A stretch of DNA of 64,000 nt from a virus. Position 1 is the stretch's first letter, and each line of letters starts with the position of its first letter. This document shows positions 36,963 to 44,858 of the stretch, piece by piece. The stretch lies in the IMG/VR virus record IMGVR_UViG_3300001398_000004, positions 1 to 64,000 of that record; one strand, written 5' to 3'. The notes under the pieces were generated by a model, which did no database searches, had not been told where the DNA came from, and saw only the letters and a list, made by a program, of their open reading frames with translations. The translations under genes were made by a program, and so were the position numbers.

Positions 36963-38138
36963 ATGCCCGACGAACTCGTAACGACCGAACACCCCCACTC
37001 GGGTTTGGTTCAACGACTGAATCCACAGGTACTGTCCAAGGCCAATCCGGAGGTTGTAGACCTCCTTCAAGCCCGAGCAGACGTTCAAAGGGTGGAATCC
37101 CTCAAGGAGATTTTCCGAAAGTCCGTGACTGAGCAGTGGCCGGATGGTCGCCTTGAATCCGAGGTGACCGCCGGCCTGCGTCAGATCTGGCCTCACGGGG
37201 ATCCTACGGAAGCGGCTCAGTTCCTAGCTGACGAGTACCGCCAGCTAGGAGAGGGCATTCACCTAGTTTCCACAGAGACCGGTCGGGTGACCCTTGTCCT
37301 GACTGAGGCGGACATCCATCAGCCGGCACCAGTTCCCAGGGAGGGCGGCGGCATGGCCACTCCACTCCCCATCATCCGGCCGGATCTGTCGGCGGCATTG
37401 GTGACTTGGAACTACACCAATGCCAGGGAAGCTCAAGTACTGGAGGTGTTGGCTGCCAGAGGGCACCAAACAGAGCTTCTACGGGAATTGGGCGATCCCC
37501 GGCTCCTGGTTGCCTCCAGGGCGGGCCGCAAACACATAGTCGAGTCCTTGGCTCAGATACCCCCCAAGGCCCTCTTGGAGTCAGCTGGCGGCACCTCGGC
37601 CGCGTTCCTTAAGTTCTTCCAGCTAGTGGACGAGCCTTTGACAGAGGTCCCGGCTGGTCATGCCCACTTGAAAGGAGCAACCTCCGCCAAATCGACCATG
37701 GGTATCCAGGACATGCTGACCACGAACCTGTCTTACAACCGCCCTAGGGTTCTCCAGGGTGCCGTGACTCAGGGGTGGATCCGGGATATGGCCAAAGCTG
37801 TTTCTCAGTTCGCATACGCGCCCACGGCCGAAGAGGCTGAGCTAGATGACATTGTGTCATTGCCCGCACAGTTTTGGATTCTACCCCCACAGCTGACGCG
37901 CCCTTTCATGCACATTGACCGAAAGATAACTGTCCTACCTGTAGATGACGCCCACCCAATGGGATTGGCTGGCTCTGCCGGTTACATCTACGTGCCTTCC
38001 CAGTTTCAGGCAAAGAGTAGGGAATTCTTCAGCCGCTGGGAAACAGTAGCTAACCTCGAATTCCAGATCTGGCTCCGTCTAGACGCCCTCCGACCCCTGA
38101 CAATTACAGGTCAGGCTCACGAAGCCCAAGTGGTCTGA
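36963..38138 (+). CDS. Unknown protein between AAA+ and VWA genes
   Basis: 391 residues from ATG 36963. The N-terminal half is helical (VDLLQARADVQRVESLKEIF), and a central Gly/Pro linker (REGGGMATPLP) separates it from a C-terminal mixed domain with LPAQFWILPPQLTRP and YIYVPSQFQAKSREFFSRWE. It has no transmembrane helix, Cys cluster or known catalytic motif. It may be a partner or substrate adaptor of the flanking AAA+ and VWA proteins; that is context only. Confidence 0.6.
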   Translation: MPDELVTTEHPHSGLVQRLNPQVLSKANPEVVDLLQARADVQRVESLKEIFRKSVTEQWPDGRLESEVTAGLRQIWPHGDPTEAAQFLADEYRQLGEGIHLVSTETGRVTLVLTEADIHQPAPVPREGGGMATPLPIIRPDLSAALVTWNYTNAREAQVLEVLAARGHQTELLRELGDPRLLVASRAGRKHIVESLAQIPPKALLESAGGTSAAFLKFFQLVDEPLTEVPAGHAHLKGATSAKSTMGIQDMLTTNLSYNRPRVLQGAVTQGWIRDMAKAVSQFAYAPTAEEAELDDIVSLPAQFWILPPQLTRPFMHIDRKITVLPVDDAHPMGLAGSAGYIYVPSQFQAKSREFFSRWETVANLEFQIWLRLDALRPLTITGQAHEAQVV

Positions 38139-38166
38139 CCGTTCCTTTGATTGAATCTCACAGGGG

Positions 38167-38433
38167 ATGGCCCTGTATAGCTTCATCGTCATAGCCCAGA
38201 AGCCTAGCGGCATTGTTGATCCCATGGTCATGCTCGACAAGGGCTTGAATGTGTTCACTGCTGAGATTCCAGACCTCGACGGCTTCCTGATCCAACTCAA
38301 GGATGAGGGCGTAGTCGTCAAAACAATGAATCGCCTCGATGACTTCGAAGCGGGCGATTCAAGTGATCTTCAATTACCGGGTGAAGACCTCTTCGCCCTG
38401 AATGGGAGTTTTGATGGCGAAGTCGAGACATGA
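38167..38433 (+). CDS. Small protein, unknown
   Basis: 88 residues, ATG 38167 preceded by CAGGGG. It opens MALYSFIVIAQKPSGI and is acidic in the second half (DDFEAGDSSDLQLPGEDLF). It overlaps the next gene by 20 bases. Compact alpha/beta composition, no recognised family. Confidence 0.55.
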   Translation: MALYSFIVIAQKPSGIVDPMVMLDKGLNVFTAEIPDLDGFLIQLKDEGVVVKTMNRLDDFEAGDSSDLQLPGEDLFALNGSFDGEVET

Positions 38434-38695
38434 TTCTGCACCTCCTAGGCAGAAACTAGAAAAAGAGGACGCCAAGGCGGAGATCCTTATCCTATTCAAC
38501 CGCAGTATGCGCCCTCTGCTCATTGGGACAGCAGCTCTTCATCTAGGAAGCTTCTGGTCTATCGACAAGACAGAGGCGCTCTTCCACGAACTTGTGGGAG
38601 AGGGCGAAATACGAGAACTGAATTCGACCGAACGGCAATCCCACGACGTGACCCACGGCTATGTGCTCGTGAAGCGTTTCAGGATGCCAACGTGA
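38414..38695 (+). CDS. Small winged-helix-like protein, unknown
   Basis: 93 residues from ATG 38414, chosen over an in-frame ATG at 38402 because GGGAG sits five bases upstream. Helices around AKAEILILFNRS and TEALFHELVGEG followed by a VTHGYVLVKRF strand pair suggest a winged-helix fold. It could be a small transcription regulator or adaptor. Its stop overlaps the next start. Confidence 0.5.
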   Translation: MAKSRHDSAPPRQKLEKEDAKAEILILFNRSMRPLLIGTAALHLGSFWSIDKTEALFHELVGEGEIRELNSTERQSHDVTHGYVLVKRFRMPT

Positions 38696-38856
38696 ACGGC
38701 AAGTTCAAGACAGAGCCACCGACAATTCCCTTCAGCAAAGAGCACCGAGCCGCAAAGCTTGTGAAGAATTGGGCGGCCTGCTCTACGGAGAGCCAGAAGC
38801 TGATTGAGCAAATGGCCGCTCGCCTAGCGTTGTTGGGACCCAAAGAGGCCAAGTAA
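38692..38856 (+). CDS. 54-residue helical protein, unknown
   Basis: GTG 38692 overlaps the preceding TGA (GTGA) and the frame runs to TAA at 38854-38856. The product is mostly helical (SKEHRAAKLVKNWAACS, ESQKLIEQMAARLALLG). The coupled start and the placement exactly in the gap argue it is real. No function is known. Confidence 0.55.
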   Translation: MNGKFKTEPPTIPFSKEHRAAKLVKNWAACSTESQKLIEQMAARLALLGPKEAK

Positions 38857-38872
38857 CGGTGTAAGGGCTGAG

Positions 38873-39334
38873 ATGCCCATTACGTACTTGAAGGGCGACG
38901 CTACTCGCCCGAAAATAGGTGGCCCCACGGTGATCGCACAGGTGGTCAACACGTCGGGAGGTTGGGGTCGCGGCTTCGTCCTCGCTGTCTCCGAACGCTG
39001 GGAGGAGCCCGAATATGCTTACCGTCGATGGTACGCCTCCAAAGTCGGTTTCGAACTAGGGGCGATCCAGGTCGTAGAAGTCGAGCCCGAACTATGGGTG
39101 TGCAACATGCTCGCTCAGCAGGGCTACTTGACCACCAAGAAGAATGGCCCGCCAATTCGTTACGAGGCGCTCAGGAAGTGCCTCGTACAGCTCAACGAGA
39201 AAGCTATTGAACTAGGCGCTAGTATTTGCCTTCCTAGGATCGGCTGTGGCCTCGCAGGTGGGTCGTGGAATGTGATCGGCCCAATGGTCGAGGAAACGCT
39301 GGCTTCGAGGCCGGTTTACGTCTACGACCTATGA
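38873..39334 (+). CDS. Macro-domain (ADP-ribose binding) protein
   Basis: 153 residues. YLKGDATRP, IAQVVNTSGGWGRGF, WVCNMLAQQGY and LPRIGCGLAGGSW are the nucleotide-binding loops of the macro-domain family, closest in pattern to TARG1/Poa1p-like ADP-ribose hydrolases or phosphatases. The Asp that follows GCGL in TARG1-type enzymes is Ala here, so the chemistry may differ. Likely substrates are ADP-ribosylated proteins or ADP-ribose phosphate. In a phage such an enzyme could reverse host ADP-ribosylation or recycle NAD fragments (inference). A GGTGTA motif lies 15 bases upstream of the start. Confidence 0.85.
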   Translation: MPITYLKGDATRPKIGGPTVIAQVVNTSGGWGRGFVLAVSERWEEPEYAYRRWYASKVGFELGAIQVVEVEPELWVCNMLAQQGYLTTKKNGPPIRYEALRKCLVQLNEKAIELGASICLPRIGCGLAGGSWNVIGPMVEETLASRPVYVYDL

Positions 39335-39442
39335 CATATCCTGACCCACCTGTCTCTGACGGTTGGTGTAGTATGTGGTGCACGATGACAGCACACCCCA
39401 TCGTTCGTCTGTGTGTGCAGTGATCCGCCAAAGGAGAAACCC

Positions 39443-41857
39443 ATGTTCAGCTACAAAGTTGCAGACGCTCTATTCCTCGTTCGCCAGGCCGTTTCCACCG
39501 AAAAGTCGAAGCCGGCTGTCGTGGAAGTCCCGACCAACCATATTATGGTCATCGATTGCAGCGGTTCGATGAGTTACGAGCTGCCAAAGATTCGTGAGCA
39601 GCTCAAGAAGAAGCTCCCGAAGCTCCTCAAGGCCGAAGACACCATCAGCATCATCTGGTTCTCGGGCCGGAGAGAATGCGGGATTCTGCTAGAAGCGGAA
39701 CCGGTAGCCTCCCTGACAGACCTCAAAGCCGTCGAAACGGCCATCGACCGCTGGCTGAAGCCGGTGGGGCTCACGGGCTTCAAAGACCCACTGGACCTCA
39801 TCCCAGGCCTGACCGCGAAGATCTCGAAGACTCGCCCCAATAGCGTGTTTTCGATATTTTTTATGTCCGATGGTTGTGATAATTGTTCGTCCCGTCCGGA
39901 GATCATCAAGGCCGTTGAAGTCGCTGGCCAGTCGGTGGCTTCTGCCACATTCGTCGAATACGGCTATTACGCCGATCGCCAGCTCCTGGCCCAAATGGCA
40001 GAGAAGGCAGGCGGCTCGACCATCTTCGCTCAGCACTTCGACCAGTTCGAACCGGCCCTGGAAGCCAGTCTCCAGAAGCGCACCTCGGGTGCTCCCAAGG
40101 TCGAAGTCAAGATCACGGGTGACTCCATCTGTGGGTTCGCTTTCGGTTTCTCCGGAAACGACCTCTTGACCTTCGCCGTAGAAGGTGGCGCCATCCACGC
40201 TCCAAAGGACCTGCCAGAAGTCTGGTACCTGTCCTCGAACAGTGTCGGAACTCAAGAGCTGGACCTTGTGAAATTCTCCGAGGCAGCGACAGGCTCGACT
40301 AAGACAGCCCCGGCCTCGTATTCGTCGGTGATGGCGGCTACTTACGCTGCGATCTCCCTGTTCTCCAATCGCATGAAGTCGGACGTGGTCCTGTCCCTGC
40401 TCAAGTCGATGGGCGATGTCACCTTCATCGACGCTTTTTCTACGTGTTTTGGTAAGCAGAAGTACAGTGAATTCGTGGAGGCTTCGCAGAAGGCCGCCTT
40501 CGATCCCAGCGTTCGCTTTACCAATGGCCGTGACCTCAACCGCATCCCCAAGGATGACGCCTTCACGGTTTTGGACCTGCTCCGTGTACTGTCCTCGGAC
40601 GAATCCAATCGCCTGCTTCTTGACAGCAAGGACTTCAAGTACAACCGCATTGGCCGTGGTCAAATCGACTCCAGCTCGTTGCTCACGGATGAAGAGCAAG
40701 CCGAAGTCGCTCGCCTGACCGCGGAAATGACCAAGACCAAGGACGGCAAGAAGGTGGCGGACTTCGCTGCCAAGATCGCCACCATTACCAGCTCCAAGGA
40801 CGCTCCCTTGAAGTTCGAGGCGACCCCGCTTCCGGACGGTTGCGAGATCAGTGGTCTGGTCTACAACGAGGAACGCCCGAACGTCAGTGTCAAGGTCTTC
40901 CGCAAGGGTTTAGTTGACCTTACAGAACGTAGGGCTAAGGCCACCAATGCTGGCAATGGCGACCTAGGCAAGATCCCCGCGGTCATCGACACCAACATCT
41001 GGCGTAACTACACGATCATCAAGGATGGCCTAGTAAATGTGGAGCAACTTCCGGTGCGTTTGACGGCTGGTACCATTCGCACCCTCAAGGACAAGGGGAT
41101 GCCGATCGAGACCATCCTCGGTGTCGGTGGCGAGGCTCCTGAGACTGCACGTATCCGTGCTGCCAAGGCCTCGGACGATCGTGATGTCAACGTGGTGTTC
41201 GACCTCAAGGCCCTCCCCATCATCAATCGTCAGATGATCAAGGAGGCCAGTGCCCAGGTGCTATTCGAGAAAGAATACGCCCTGTGCAAGGCCCGTGCGG
41301 CCCAGAAGGTCTTCTCAGGCTTCTTGAAGGAGAAGTTCCCCAAGGTGTCTGCTGGCCTGTCTGAGTCTTTTGGTGAGCCAGCAACCCTGTGGCTCAAGGA
41401 GCTGGGAATCACTGATGGTGGCTTCAACCCCAAGAGCGTACAGGCAGAATCGACTGACGTGTACATGGGCAAGGAATTGAAGACCAGCCTCAAGGGATTG
41501 TCGACGATCCCGTCCGTGAACGAGGCCAAGAAAAAGATCGCAGCCGGAGGCAAGCTAACCCCCTCGGTAGCCCTCATGGCCCCGTATCTTAAGGAAGTCG
41601 ACGATTACCTAGCCAGTCCCGAACACAAGGCCAACGAAGCCGGCTTGGAGCAGTGGGCCAAGGACAAAGCGGAGACCGCCACGAAGACCGTCCGGGGGTT
41701 GCTCTTCGACCTCGCCAACACGAAATTTAGTATTCTGGTAGGTCAAATCTGGTTCACGGAGTTCAAGAGTTTGGATGAAGATACTTTGACTATCACCGTG
41801 GACGGCCAACAGATTGAGGGCAAAGTCCAAATGCGTGAGGTAGAGGTAAAAATCTGA
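39443..41857 (+). CDS. Large VWA-domain protein with intact MIDAS
   Basis: 804 residues. ATG 39443 has AAAGGAG at ideal spacing and is chosen over an upstream in-frame GTG. The N-terminal VWA domain has the metal-site residues DCSGS (MIDAS DxSxS), the Thr in GLTGFKDP and Asp in FMSDGCDN, so divalent-metal-mediated protein binding is likely. The C-terminal ~500 residues are unfamiliar and end with strands FSILVGQIWFTEFKSLDEDT. VWA proteins commonly partner with AAA+ ATPases (MoxR/VWA, magnesium chelatase). Here a Ycf46-like AAA+ lies 2.5 kb upstream in the same orientation. It is followed by a strong terminator. Confidence 0.82.
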   Translation: MFSYKVADALFLVRQAVSTEKSKPAVVEVPTNHIMVIDCSGSMSYELPKIREQLKKKLPKLLKAEDTISIIWFSGRRECGILLEAEPVASLTDLKAVETAIDRWLKPVGLTGFKDPLDLIPGLTAKISKTRPNSVFSIFFMSDGCDNCSSRPEIIKAVEVAGQSVASATFVEYGYYADRQLLAQMAEKAGGSTIFAQHFDQFEPALEASLQKRTSGAPKVEVKITGDSICGFAFGFSGNDLLTFAVEGGAIHAPKDLPEVWYLSSNSVGTQELDLVKFSEAATGSTKTAPASYSSVMAATYAAISLFSNRMKSDVVLSLLKSMGDVTFIDAFSTCFGKQKYSEFVEASQKAAFDPSVRFTNGRDLNRIPKDDAFTVLDLLRVLSSDESNRLLLDSKDFKYNRIGRGQIDSSSLLTDEEQAEVARLTAEMTKTKDGKKVADFAAKIATITSSKDAPLKFEATPLPDGCEISGLVYNEERPNVSVKVFRKGLVDLTERRAKATNAGNGDLGKIPAVIDTNIWRNYTIIKDGLVNVEQLPVRLTAGTIRTLKDKGMPIETILGVGGEAPETARIRAAKASDDRDVNVVFDLKALPIINRQMIKEASAQVLFEKEYALCKARAAQKVFSGFLKEKFPKVSAGLSESFGEPATLWLKELGITDGGFNPKSVQAESTDVYMGKELKTSLKGLSTIPSVNEAKKKIAAGGKLTPSVALMAPYLKEVDDYLASPEHKANEAGLEQWAKDKAETATKTVRGLLFDLANTKFSILVGQIWFTEFKSLDEDTLTITVDGQQIEGKVQMREVEVKI

Positions 41858-41878
41858 GTCTAATAGACTTAGACACGG

Positions 41879-41918
41879 AAAGGCCCCTCTCGACTTTCGG
41901 TTTGGGAGGGGCCTTTGT
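41879..41918. terminator. Bidirectional intrinsic terminator between convergent genes
   Basis: AAAGGCCCCTC (41879-41889) pairs with GAGGGGCCTTT (41906-41916) around a 16-base loop, between the VWA gene and the minus-strand gene ending at 41928. A short U-run follows on the + strand and UUUCC on the other, so it can serve both directions. Confidence 0.85.
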
Positions 41919-41927
41919 CGGCCTGAC

Positions 41928-42623
41928 TCACGCCTTTTGTAGGCCAGCCTCAATCAGTTGATCGACCGTGAAAGCTTCGGGCTCGTAGCTCACGGACATG
42001 AGACCCTGCTCACCTGTGTCGGGGCGTTGGGCCCAGGTATCGGTCACTTTCTTGCAGCCACAATGGGCACAGACTTCGTGGATGACAACTCCGCCGCCAT
42101 GTCCCCAAACGCCAGGATTCTGCTTACAGCCGCCGAACAGCTCATGGGACTGTTGCCAGTCATGCTCGCTTTCGGAGCAATCCGGCTTTCCCTCATACAG
42201 GGTCACGGTATCCTCGTCCTCCTCTCCGGTCTCGTCACAGACTGCTTTCACGTCAATCCAGAGGGTACCCTTGGAGTCTGAGTAGTTGCTGCGGTCGCAA
42301 TTTTCGCGGGCTGCATCGAGAGCCTCTTCAGAGGAGTCTGCGGTGACGGTATCGTATTCGTGACCGCCCTCCAATAGCCGCCACTCCCTAGGGCAGTAGG
42401 AGCCAGACAAGGCTTCGCGGGCTGCATCGAGCGTCGTCTGGGCAACGTCCTGGGCCGCCGTGGCCGCAATATAGAGAGGGTCATCGCCAGAGACTTCGTC
42501 GTCGTTATTCATCAAATCAACGAAATCTGTGGCCGTTTCTAACGCGGCAACGGCAGCCTCGACGGCCAAACGGAGGGGGTGGGTGAGGTCTTCGGTCTGA
42601 GTCGTTTCTTGATTGAGGTCCAT
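41928..42623 (-). CDS. Cys-rich acidic protein, unknown
   Basis: 231 residues. It has an acidic N-terminal half with Ala-rich helices, then a segment with ADSSEEALDAARENCDR, and a C-terminal zinc-ribbon-like part (C-SESEHDW, GVWGHGGGVVIHEVC, CAHCGCKKVTDTWAQ). The WGHGGGV..CxxCGC pattern recurs in phage and plasmid proteins of unknown function. It is one of the few minus-strand genes. Its start is only about 10 bases from a conserved promoter-like element shared with the Ku gene, so it may be expressed at a distinct time. Confidence 0.6.
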   Translation of the reverse strand: MDLNQETTQTEDLTHPLRLAVEAAVAALETATDFVDLMNNDDEVSGDDPLYIAATAAQDVAQTTLDAAREALSGSYCPREWRLLEGGHEYDTVTADSSEEALDAARENCDRSNYSDSKGTLWIDVKAVCDETGEEDEDTVTLYEGKPDCSESEHDWQQSHELFGGCKQNPGVWGHGGGVVIHEVCAHCGCKKVTDTWAQRPDTGEQGLMSVSYEPEAFTVDQLIEAGLQKA

Positions 42624-42632
42624 GCCTAGTAC

Positions 42633-42676
42633 AACGGATCCTTAAGCGAGAAGTTAAGGGAATTTTTAGAGTATTT
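42633..42676 (-). promoter_or_regulatory. Conserved promoter-like element (copy A) for the minus-strand gene
   Basis: On the + strand it reads AACGGATCCT, seven bases, GAAGTTAAGGG, then TAGAGTATTT. The same blocks with the same seven-base spacer occur at 58818-58858 before the Ku gene. Read on the minus strand both copies give TTAACT, 17 bases, then TTGTAC or TTAGAT, a plausible sigma-70-like pair. The rest of the 112-base divergent gap holds a GGTGTA motif (42697) facing the + gene. Confidence 0.55.
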
Positions 42677-42735
42677 TTTCAGGCCTAGTTGGAATCGGTG
42701 TAACCCCCTTATGCAAACCGACAGAGGACATGACA

Positions 42736-43110
42736 ATGACATTCGTAGCAGTGCAGTTCAAAGAGAGTGAAACCGCCCACCAACTAGTGGAGCGTTTCAT
42801 GCAGACCTCGGCTGACAAGGAGTCCCGTTTCAATCAGCTCGAAGTGCTGGGGGTCCTCCTGTTTGGCAAGAACAAGTACCTTCGCTTCCGTACAGACAGC
42901 AAAGACGTGCCGGAAATACTAGGGCAGCTTCTGCTTGAAGGTAGGGGCGTGGTTCACCAGGATGGGGGAGGGTACGCAGTCAAGCTGCCTACTGGCAAGA
43001 AGGGCCCAGCATCGGCATCAGCGATGCAATCCATCGGGGATCCCACCCTAAAGAGGACTTACAAGGGTACTGCCATCCAATTCTGGGATCGGCAATTTAT
43101 GCCCAGTTAA
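42736..43110 (+). CDS. Small protein, unknown
   Basis: 124 residues. ATG 42736 is preferred over ATG 42730 because GAGGA then lies six bases upstream rather than abutting. It opens MTFVAVQFKESETAHQL and has LLFGKNKYLRFRTDS, an alpha/beta pattern with a charged C-terminus. It is divergent from the minus-strand gene at 42623. No recognised family. Confidence 0.55.
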   Translation: MTFVAVQFKESETAHQLVERFMQTSADKESRFNQLEVLGVLLFGKNKYLRFRTDSKDVPEILGQLLLEGRGVVHQDGGGYAVKLPTGKKGPASASAMQSIGDPTLKRTYKGTAIQFWDRQFMPS

Positions 43111-43150
43111 GGGGCTTCAGGATAGGTTAGCCCTCGAATTTCCTTTGATT

Positions 43151-43174
43151 AAAGGGGTCTTGTATGACCCCTTT
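43151..43174 (+). promoter_or_regulatory. Hairpin sequestering the start region of the homing endonuclease
   Basis: AAAGGGGTC (43151-43159), loop TTGTAT, GACCCCTTT (43166-43174): a perfect 9-bp stem. The left arm contains the AAAGGGG ribosome site and the ATG (43164-43166) straddles the loop and right arm. Followed by T, it could also act as a terminator for the upstream gene. Confidence 0.85.
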
Positions 43175-44105
43175 TGGACGGATCTACCTGGTGACGAACC
43201 TGACCAACGGAAAGCGCTATGTTGGCCAAACTACGAAGAGCGTCCGCCAGCGCTGGGTCCAACATAAATCTGAGGCAAGACGCGGTGGGACTATGCCTTT
43301 CCATAGAGCAATTCGGAAATACGGGCCGGATCGCTTTGAGGTGACCGTACTAGAAGAATGCTTCGATCTGAATTCGTTGAATTCAGCGGAGGCTCGCTGG
43401 ATCTCGGTCCTTAAATCTAATATCGATGAAGGCTCCGGCTACAACTGTACCAGTGGTGGAGAGGGGTGCATTGTATCAGAGGCCACTAGGAAGCTTGCTT
43501 CGCTTCAACAGAAGCGTCGTGCTGAAAATCCCGTTCATCGTGCCTGGCTGACTGAAATATCTAGGGCTTTCAATCAAAGTGTTGAGGGACGAGCTATACA
43601 TTCAGAGATAGCACGTCAGGTGTTCTCCGACCCGGTAGTCAGAAAACGTATGTCTGAGGGTCAACTGAACAGACTTTGGACTCCTGAACAAAGGGCTCAA
43701 CGACGTTCTATTGGCAAAGAAACTGGACTCCGCCGCTGGTCTAAGCATAGGGAAGAGCAGGGAGGGTGGATGCCAGAGGATGAGACCAGCTCTTTCATCC
43801 AAGGCTTAACCGTTAAGGAGTACGTTGTAAAGAGACGGAGCAACCCCAGGCTACCTAAGCAAAGTGCCTTTCCGGCAGTGTATGGGAAGACCTTTCAAGA
43901 AGTACGTGATGGCTTTAGGCGAAGTTTGTTCGTCACAGAGTCGGAGTTGAAGCTGGCTATTACAGGCATGGCTCAGACAGAGTATGTGAGACTCAAGAAA
44001 GAAAAGAGACTAGACACAAGGTATCCTCATACAGTCAGTTTCCCGAAAGTATACGGCAAGACCTACAAAGAAATACGAGACGGATCTCGAAAGGCGGGCT
44101 CGTGA
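43164..44105 (+). CDS. GIY-YIG homing endonuclease
   Basis: 313 residues. The N-terminal nuclease has RIYLVTN and RYVGQT (GIY-YIG strands), R-QRWVQHK, and a later Glu in SAEARWISV, then NCTSGGEG. The central part is basic. The C-terminus has two similar units, AFPAVYGKTFQEVRDGFRR and SFPKVYGKTYKEIRDGSRK, probably DNA-binding modules. It overlaps the next gene by four bases, so it inserted without harming it. Translation looks restrained by a hairpin over its start region, as known for several T4 homing endonucleases. Confidence 0.9.
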   Translation: MTPFGRIYLVTNLTNGKRYVGQTTKSVRQRWVQHKSEARRGGTMPFHRAIRKYGPDRFEVTVLEECFDLNSLNSAEARWISVLKSNIDEGSGYNCTSGGEGCIVSEATRKLASLQQKRRAENPVHRAWLTEISRAFNQSVEGRAIHSEIARQVFSDPVVRKRMSEGQLNRLWTPEQRAQRRSIGKETGLRRWSKHREEQGGWMPEDETSSFIQGLTVKEYVVKRRSNPRLPKQSAFPAVYGKTFQEVRDGFRRSLFVTESELKLAITGMAQTEYVRLKKEKRLDTRYPHTVSFPKVYGKTYKEIRDGSRKAGS

Positions 44106-44854
44106 AAGTCGCTGTAATACAGACATCGCCGGTCCTTAAGGACATTGAGGGCAATCTCAGGACTCTGGCCAAGCTAGTGATTGAGGCCGCAGAAAAAGGG
44201 GCTGAGCTAATTACTTGCCCCGAGATGGCTCTCTCCGGATATGGCTACATGTCTACCGCTGAGGCAGACCCCTACGCAGAGGTCATCTCCAATTACATGC
44301 GTGAGGGAGTCGCGCCACCCAGGTCCATGGAGGTCATGGGAGCAATCGCTAGGAAACATCAGGTAGCGATTGCTTGGGGTGTGATGGAAAAAGACTACGT
44401 GACCGGAGCCCTTCACAACAGTCAAGTCTTGATGCTTCCCAACCAAACGTATGTAACTACGCGAAAATTAAACGGATTTTCCAACGACCACCTCTGGTTT
44501 ACACCGGGAACTGCTAGTCCTCCCATCATTGACTTTTTGGGGAAGCGCATAGGGTTGTTGATCTGTCGAGACATCCGCAACAAAGCTGACAAGTTCACCG
44601 ACCTCTACGAGCCTGGTGATGCCGACATCGTCTGCTTCTCCTCCAACTTTGGGGACGGCGGGTTCCCCAGCAATTCTTGGCTGGACTTCGCCAAGGAAAA
44701 CAAGGTCTGGTTGGCCGTTTCAAATCGCTACGGCCTCGAAGTTCCGAATAATTTCGGTGAAGGCGGGATCTGTGTGATCTCTCCCAGTGGCAAAGTCTAC
44801 TGTGAGGGTCTTGTCTGGAGCCAATCCTGCATTGTCTACGCTGACGTACCCTGA
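44102..44854 (+). CDS. Nitrilase-superfamily carbon-nitrogen hydrolase
   Basis: 250 residues, GTG start overlapping the endonuclease stop. The N-terminus MKVAVIQTSPVLKDIEGNL is classical for CN hydrolases. The catalytic triad is visible: Glu in CPEMALSGYG, Lys in TTRKLNGF, Cys in LLICRDIRN. The family cleaves amide or nitrile C-N bonds (amidase, carbamoylase, NAD synthetase glutaminase). The substrate cannot be told. In phages the family is uncommon, and here it may feed nucleotide, polyamine or NAD metabolism (inference). It converges on the minus-strand gene ending at 44859. Confidence 0.88.
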   Translation: MKVAVIQTSPVLKDIEGNLRTLAKLVIEAAEKGAELITCPEMALSGYGYMSTAEADPYAEVISNYMREGVAPPRSMEVMGAIARKHQVAIAWGVMEKDYVTGALHNSQVLMLPNQTYVTTRKLNGFSNDHLWFTPGTASPPIIDFLGKRIGLLICRDIRNKADKFTDLYEPGDADIVCFSSNFGDGGFPSNSWLDFAKENKVWLAVSNRYGLEVPNNFGEGGICVISPSGKVYCEGLVWSQSCIVYADVP

Positions 44855-44858
44855 GATC

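Noticed and set aside
39689-40699. 336-residue open frame on the minus strand
   Set aside because: It lies wholly opposite the VWA coding region, which has a clear MIDAS; mirrored codon bias explains the long open frame.
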